Shown here in pieces: positions 43,051 to 46,382 of a stretch of 46,382 nucleotides of DNA. The stretch is taken from the NCBI GenBank assembly GCA_022361175.1, contig JAKSBN010000474.1, positions 1 through 46,382 of the forward strand, read 5' to 3'. How positions within the stretch are numbered: the first letter of the stretch is position 1; each line of letters begins with the position of its first letter. Below the pieces are notes generated by a model. It was not told the DNA's origin. It did not search any database and worked only from the letters and a program-made list of their open reading frames with translations. The stretch is from Pseudomonadota bacterium. Its GTDB lineage: Bacteria; Myxococcota_A; UBA9160; UBA4427. A program made the translations under genes and the position numbers.

Positions 43051-43251
43051 CCCTCACAAGACCAGTGGCTCGTGCGTAGTATCGACCCCTGAGCCTTCGG
43101 GATTGAACGCTTTTTCCGGGGCCGGGGCCACCCCCTGGCCAGAAGCCACCAAGTCATCAAGGCGAGGCCCGATCTGGCCGATGAAATTGCGTAGGGACGT
43201 CCCTGGCGGCGTTCGTCTACCCGGGGGAGCGAGCGGGAGGGCGGTGGCGAG

Positions 43252-44001
43252 ATGATTCTGCGGGCAGCCGCGTGCACGGACGTCGGCTTGCGCCGGCGCG
43301 TCAACGAAGACCGCTATGCGCTGGCTCCGGACCTGGGTCTGTACCTGGTTGCCGACGGCATGGGCGGCCACACGGCCGGTCAGGTGGCGAGCCAGCTGGC
43401 GGCGGAAGCCGCCGTGGCGGCCATTCGCACGCTGGAGGGGGCCTCGGTCAGCTTGGCCGAGAAGCTTCGCTACGCGGTGGCCTACGCCAACCGCGAGATC
43501 TACAACGCCGCTCAGATTCAGCCCGAGCTGCAGGGGATGGGCACCACCCTCGTGACCCTGCTGGCTGCCGGTGGGCGCGCCGCGCTGGCCCACGTCGGCG
43601 ACAGCCGGGCCTACTTGATCCGCGGCGGTCGCATTCGACAGCTGACCGACGACCATTCGCTGGTCGCCGAGCTGCTGCGCCGGCGCGAGATCACCGAGGA
43701 CGTGGCGCGGGCCCATCCCCATCGCCACGTGCTGACGCGTGCGCTCGGGGTTCGGCGCGCGGTGGAGCCCGATCTGAACGAGCTGTCGCCCGTGGCGGGG
43801 GACGTGTTCGTCATGTGCTCGGACGGCCTGACGAACCACGTGCGCGACGAGGAGATCGCCGATCTGGCGACGGCGGAGCCCGATCCCCAGCTCTCGTGCG
43901 ACCGGCTGGTGGAGCTGGCGAATTCGCGCGGGGGCGAGGACAACACGACGCTGGTCCTCGTGCGCTACGACAAGGAAGACGAGCCGCCGACCGAGGTGTA
44001 G
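43252..44001 (+). CDS. PP2C-type serine/threonine protein phosphatase
   Basis: 249 residues, the Stp/PrpC stand-alone type, cytosolic. Metal-site motifs are complete: RRRVNEDR near the N-terminus, YLVADGMGGH (about 33-42), MGTTLV, HVGDSRAYL, MCSDGLTN (about 188-195) and GGEDNTT (about 225-231). Dephosphorylates Ser/Thr proteins; a partner Ser/Thr kinase is not in this window. Divergent from the pseudo-receiver gene across 238 bp, so shared regulation is possible. ATG 43252 has only a weak upstream purine stretch. Confidence 0.93.
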   Translation: MILRAAACTDVGLRRRVNEDRYALAPDLGLYLVADGMGGHTAGQVASQLAAEAAVAAIRTLEGASVSLAEKLRYAVAYANREIYNAAQIQPELQGMGTTLVTLLAAGGRAALAHVGDSRAYLIRGGRIRQLTDDHSLVAELLRRREITEDVARAHPHRHVLTRALGVRRAVEPDLNELSPVAGDVFVMCSDGLTNHVRDEEIADLATAEPDPQLSCDRLVELANSRGGEDNTTLVLVRYDKEDEPPTEV

Positions 44002-44057
44002 AGGGCACTCGGCTTCGAACCAGTCTCATTTCCAGGTAACCGCAGGCCTCGGCACTC

Positions 44058-44196
44058 GGGGCGGCGGGAACGCCCGCGCTCCATGGCTCGCGGGGGCTCG
44101 TGTGGCCCGTCGGTGCGGGGTGGATCTGCGGGATTCGGAGGAGGGTGGGGCGTTTTCTGCTGCGCTTTATTTCCGCGCGGGCGTTCCCGCCGCCCC
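44058..44196. repeat. 139-bp element bounded by perfect 22-bp inverted repeats (REPIN/MITE-like or structured RNA)
   Basis: Bases 44058-44079 and 44175-44196 are exact reverse complements over all 22 positions, 95 nt apart. Each arm also contains a small hairpin of its own (GCGGG-N4-CCCGC), the layout of paired REP sequences. The interior has no convincing open frame. A 2-bp TC flanks both ends, too short to prove insertion. It lies in the 320-bp gap (44002-44321) between the convergent PP2C and fliA genes. Confidence 0.6.
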
Positions 44197-44262
44197 TCCA
44201 GACGTGTGGCTCGAGGCTCTGGGGCGAGCTGGGCGTTCTCGGTGGCGGTGCGGGGATGGAAG

Positions 44263-44300
44263 CGACGACGGGGACGCGCTTGGGCGCGTCCCCGTCGTCG
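44263..44300 (-). terminator. transcription terminator of fliA
   Basis: Arms 44263-44279 and 44284-44300 pair perfectly over 17 bp around a 4-nt loop. It begins 21 nt after the fliA stop. On the minus strand only CTTCC follows, so the T-run is poor. It could also stop transcripts from the PP2C side. Confidence 0.6.
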
Positions 44301-44321
44301 TAGAAATCCCTTGGAGGTGGT

Positions 44322-45089
44322 TTAGGCGCGGTCGACGTGGCCTTTGAGTTTGGAGCGGAGGCGGAGGACGGACTTGGTGTGGATCTGGCAAACGCGGGAC
44401 TCGGTGATGCCGAGGATGTTGCCGATCTCTTTCATGTTGAGATCTTCGTAGTAGTAGAGCGAGATGACGAGTCGCTCCTTCTCCGGGAGCTGGCCGATGG
44501 TGTCGGCGATGACTTCCTTGCTCTCCTGGACCTTGAGCGATGCGAATGGATTCTCGGAGTGGACGTCTTCGATGATGTCGGCGTAGGTGCCGGCGCGATC
44601 GCCGTCGCTGTTGGTGCCCCGGATTTCTTCCAGGTTGACCAGGGAGATGCCCCGAACCTGGTTCAGGAGCTCGTGGAACTTCTCGATCTGCAGTCCCAGG
44701 GAATCCGCCACCTCGTCTTCCGACGCCGAGCGACCCAAGCGCTGCTCCACTTCGCCGTAGGCCTTCTCGAGCTTGCGGCTCTTCTGGCGCACGCTGCGGG
44801 GCACCCAGTCGAGCGAGCGCAGCTGGTCGAGGATGGCGCCCTTGATGCGGAACTCGGCGTAGGTCTTGAACTTGCAGTTCTTGTCCGGGTCGTACTTCTC
44901 GATGGCGTCCATCAGCCCGATGACGCCCGTGTTGTGCAGGTCGTCCAGGTCGATGTGGGAAGGCAGCCGGACCGCGATTCGGTTCACGATGTACCGAATC
45001 AGCGGGGTGTGCTCGAGCACGATCTGTTCTTTCAGGGATGCGGGAATCTCGTTGTACTTTTCCTTGGCCTCGCGGAGCAGGGTCTCCAT
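44322..45089 (-). CDS. fliA: flagellar sigma factor FliA (sigma-28 family)
   Basis: Directs RNA polymerase to late flagellar and chemotaxis promoters. 255 residues. Sigma region 2 is LIRYIVNRIAVRLPSHIDLDDL followed by KFKTYAEFRIKGAILDQLRSLDWVPRSVR, whose last part is diagnostic for FliA/WhiG. Region 3 lies at about 88-150, and region 4 is LPEKERLVISLYYYEDLNMKEIG with HTH ILGITESRVCQIH. A GGGAG lies about 12 nt before ATG 45089. A sigma-54 promoter lies about 90 nt upstream and a sigma-54 activator gene precedes it on the same strand, fitting a sigma-54 to sigma-28 flagellar cascade. No flhF, fleN or structural flagellar gene is in view, nor is flgM. Confidence 0.93.
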   Translation of the reverse strand: METLLREAKEKYNEIPASLKEQIVLEHTPLIRYIVNRIAVRLPSHIDLDDLHNTGVIGLMDAIEKYDPDKNCKFKTYAEFRIKGAILDQLRSLDWVPRSVRQKSRKLEKAYGEVEQRLGRSASEDEVADSLGLQIEKFHELLNQVRGISLVNLEEIRGTNSDGDRAGTYADIIEDVHSENPFASLKVQESKEVIADTIGQLPEKERLVISLYYYEDLNMKEIGNILGITESRVCQIHTKSVLRLRSKLKGHVDRA

Positions 45090-45527
45090 GCAGCTTCATC
45101 TCCCTTGCCGACGATCGAACGTCGCGTTCCCGACATCGGGCCGGCGCCTGCCGACCCATTGCGTGCGCACTGCGGGGAAAGCAGGGGGCATGCCAACGGA
45201 GCGCTGCATTTCGGGAAAGACCTGAATGAGTCGGTCCGGCGCCGCGCCCATCTCGGAGTGCCTGCGCAAAGCCTCGATCTCATTGGATTTTTCGAGTGCG
45301 ATCTCGAGACGGGGTGCGCAAGTCGCTGCGGAGAGGCGGTGCCACCTGGGGCGGCGGCAGCGGGGGGCGATGTGCGGAAGCGTCAGCGATCCGACGAGTC
45401 GCGAGCTTTCGAGTTACAAAACCGTCGCTCGACCGACGAACTGCGCCCACCCGGGACGCGGAGCGTCACGCGGGAGCCACCCAGGGGCTTCGGCTTCCGT
45501 TCTCATCGACGCCGGTGCGCCCAGTCT
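45090..45527. other. intergenic region between the sigma-54 activator and fliA
   Basis: 438 bases. It holds the sigma-54 promoter described separately. A minus-strand frame from ATG 45251 to 45096 (51 codons) reads somewhat like coding sequence but has no recognised family and contains the promoter, so I do not call it. No terminator-like hairpin with a T-run was found. Confidence 0.5.
45180..45195 (-). promoter_or_regulatory. sigma-54 (RpoN) promoter upstream of fliA
   Basis: On the minus strand TGGCATGCCCCCTGCT (45195-45180) matches TGGCAYR-N4-TTGCW at every defined position but one, with the required GG-N10-GC spacing. Transcription would begin near 45170, about 80 nt before the fliA ATG. 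The neighbouring sigma-54 activator is the natural candidate regulator. Confidence 0.65.
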
Positions 45528-46382
45528 TTACGAAGAACTGGGGTCGAGCCCCTTCTTCTTGATCTTCTCGAGCAGCGTGGTCCGGTTGAGGCCGAGGAGC
45601 TGGGCGGCGCGGTTCTTGTTCCAATGGGTGTGTTCGAGCGCCTGGAGGATGAGATCCGTCTCGAAGCGGTCCACCACGTCGTTGAAGGGCAGGCCCGAAG
45701 GCGGCACGCGGGGAGCCGTGGTTTCGGTGGGCTGCGGGTGGCGCAGGTTCGGGGGGAGGTCGCCGACGTCGATCTCCCCTTCGCGCCGCAGGATGACCAT
45801 GCGCTCGACCACGTTCTCGAGCTGCCGAACGTTGCCGGGCCACTCGTAGTCCACCATGCACTGCAGCGCGGCATCGCTGATGGCGTCGATGCGACCTCCC
45901 TTCTCGTGGTTGGCCACATCCAGGAAGTGGTGCACCAAGAGCGGGATGTCTTCGCGGCGCTCGCGCAGCGGCGGCACCTCGATGGGCAGGACGTTCAACC
46001 GGTAGTAGAGATCCTCCCGGAAGCGGCGTTCCTGGATCAGCTGCTCGAGGTTCTGGTGGGTGGCCGCGATCACGCGGACGTCCACCTTGACGGTCTTGGA
46101 GGACCCGACGGGTTCGAACGTCTTCTCCTGCAGCACGCGCAAGAGCTTGACCTGGAGATTCGGGCTCATGTCCCCGATCTCGTCCAGGAAGATGGTGCCT
46201 CCGTTCGCCACGGAGAAACGGCCTTCGCGGTGGCTGACGGCGTTGGTGAACGCGCCCTTCACGTGGCCGAAAAGCTCGGATTCGAGGAGTTCCTCGGGGA
46301 TGGCGCCGCAGTTGACGGTCACCAGCATGCGGTCGGCGCGGCGGCTGTTGTAGTGCAGCGCCCGGGCGATCAGCTCCTTGCC
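45528..46382 (-). CDS. sigma-54-dependent response activator (NtrC/FlrC-like), C-terminal part
   Basis: The last about 284 residues of an enhancer-binding protein; the N-terminus, including Walker A and any receiver domain, lies beyond the window. Visible are [20 protein letters not shown], the sigma-54 contact loop GAFTNA (canonical GAFTGA), Walker [13 protein letters not shown], the [24 protein letters not shown] sensor region with Arg fingers and [17 protein letters not shown]-terminal Fis-type helix-turn-helix ([23 protein letters not shown]) follows. ATP hydrolysis remodels RpoN-RNA polymerase at promoters such as the one in front of fliA. Location suggests a flagellar regulator of the FlrC/FleQ kind; without the N-terminus its input is unknown. 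Confidence 0.93.
   Translation of the reverse strand, partial: GKELIARALHYNSRRADRMLVTVNCGAIPEELLESELFGHVKGAFTNAVSHREGRFSVANGGTIFLDEIGDMSPNLQVKLLRVLQEKTFEPVGSSKTVKVDVRVIAATHQNLEQLIQERRFREDLYYRLNVLPIEVPPLRERREDIPLLVHHFLDVANHEKGGRIDAISDAALQCMVDYEWPGNVRQLENVVERMVILRREGEIDVGDLPPNLRHPQPTETTAPRVPPSGLPFNDVVDRFETDLILQALEHTHWNKNRAAQLLGLNRTTLLEKIKKKGLDPSSS

Noticed and set aside
45096..45251. A 51-codon minus-strand frame just upstream of fliA
   Set aside because: Composition looks slightly coding-like, but there is no family, no ribosome-binding site, and it contains the strong sigma-54 promoter.
1..46382. CRISPR arrays, rRNA, insertion sequences, integrases and prophage genes
   Set aside because: I looked for regular direct repeats, transposase or integrase motifs and rRNA signatures and found none.

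Overview
This window is about 46.4 kb of very GC-rich DNA (by eye around 70% GC) from a Gram-negative bacterium. KdsA, several lipoproteins and an outer-surface polysaccharide locus imply an outer membrane. FliA plus a sigma-54 activator imply flagella. An MglA-type GTPase, a pseudo-receiver protein with a long acidic linker and abundant GAF/PilZ signalling point to the Myxococcota/Deltaproteobacteria-like groups; this placement is inference. GTG starts and 1-8 nt gene overlaps are common. I see no insertion sequence, prophage or CRISPR array, so the window looks like a chromosomal backbone.

Layout. 1-2487 (minus): glycolytic operon gapA-pgk-tpiA (tpiA cut by the window edge). 2638-6478 (plus): three overlapping genes, acpS, a penicillin-acylase-type lipoprotein and a Y-family polymerase homologue whose metal-binding residues are altered. 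6591-14601 (plus): a PilZ protein, a GT81-like glycosyltransferase, kdsA, a GT-C membrane glycosyltransferase, a polyprenyl-phosphate sugar phosphotransferase, a lipoprotein and an FG-GAP secreted protein. 14652-19405 (minus): DegT aminotransferase, GT4 glycosyltransferase, lon. 19857-19943 (minus): tRNA-Leu(CAG). 20043-22142 (plus): RNase R. 22139-24014 (minus): a class V aminotransferase homologue lacking the PLP lysine, a small membrane protein and the remnant of an exonuclease. 24013-29565 (plus): Rrf2 regulator, JAMM metalloprotease, TolB-like propeller lipoprotein, ATP sulfurylase, alanine dehydrogenase, tandem-GFA protein. 29575-43013 (minus): ten consecutive genes; reading in transcription order these are a pseudo-receiver protein, nadC-birA-coaX, an EF-G paralogue, a HEAT-like repeat protein, an MglA-like GTPase, a triple-GAF degenerate-GGDEF protein, a sulfatase and a SUKH-domain protein. 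43252-44001 (plus): PP2C phosphatase. 44058-44300: a large inverted-repeat element and a terminator. 44322-46382 (minus): fliA with an upstream sigma-54 promoter, and a truncated sigma-54 activator.

How the genes may work together. The most unusual unit is 32171-36509: a repeat-scaffold protein, an MglA-like GTPase and a GAF/GGDEF-like sensor with overlapping ends. The GTPase has Pro53 and Ala82 where Myxococcus MglA has its catalytic Arg53 and Gln82, no MglB is next to it, and it carries a C-terminal extension. Upstream in the same direction lies a receiver protein whose phospho-acceptor Asp is Ala. I propose this as a divergent, possibly GTP-locked or slow-hydrolysing, polarity or signalling module. 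A recurring theme in the window is family members that have lost canonical catalytic residues: the Y-family polymerase, the class V aminotransferase, the GGDEF domain, the receiver, the GTPase and the EF-G paralogue.
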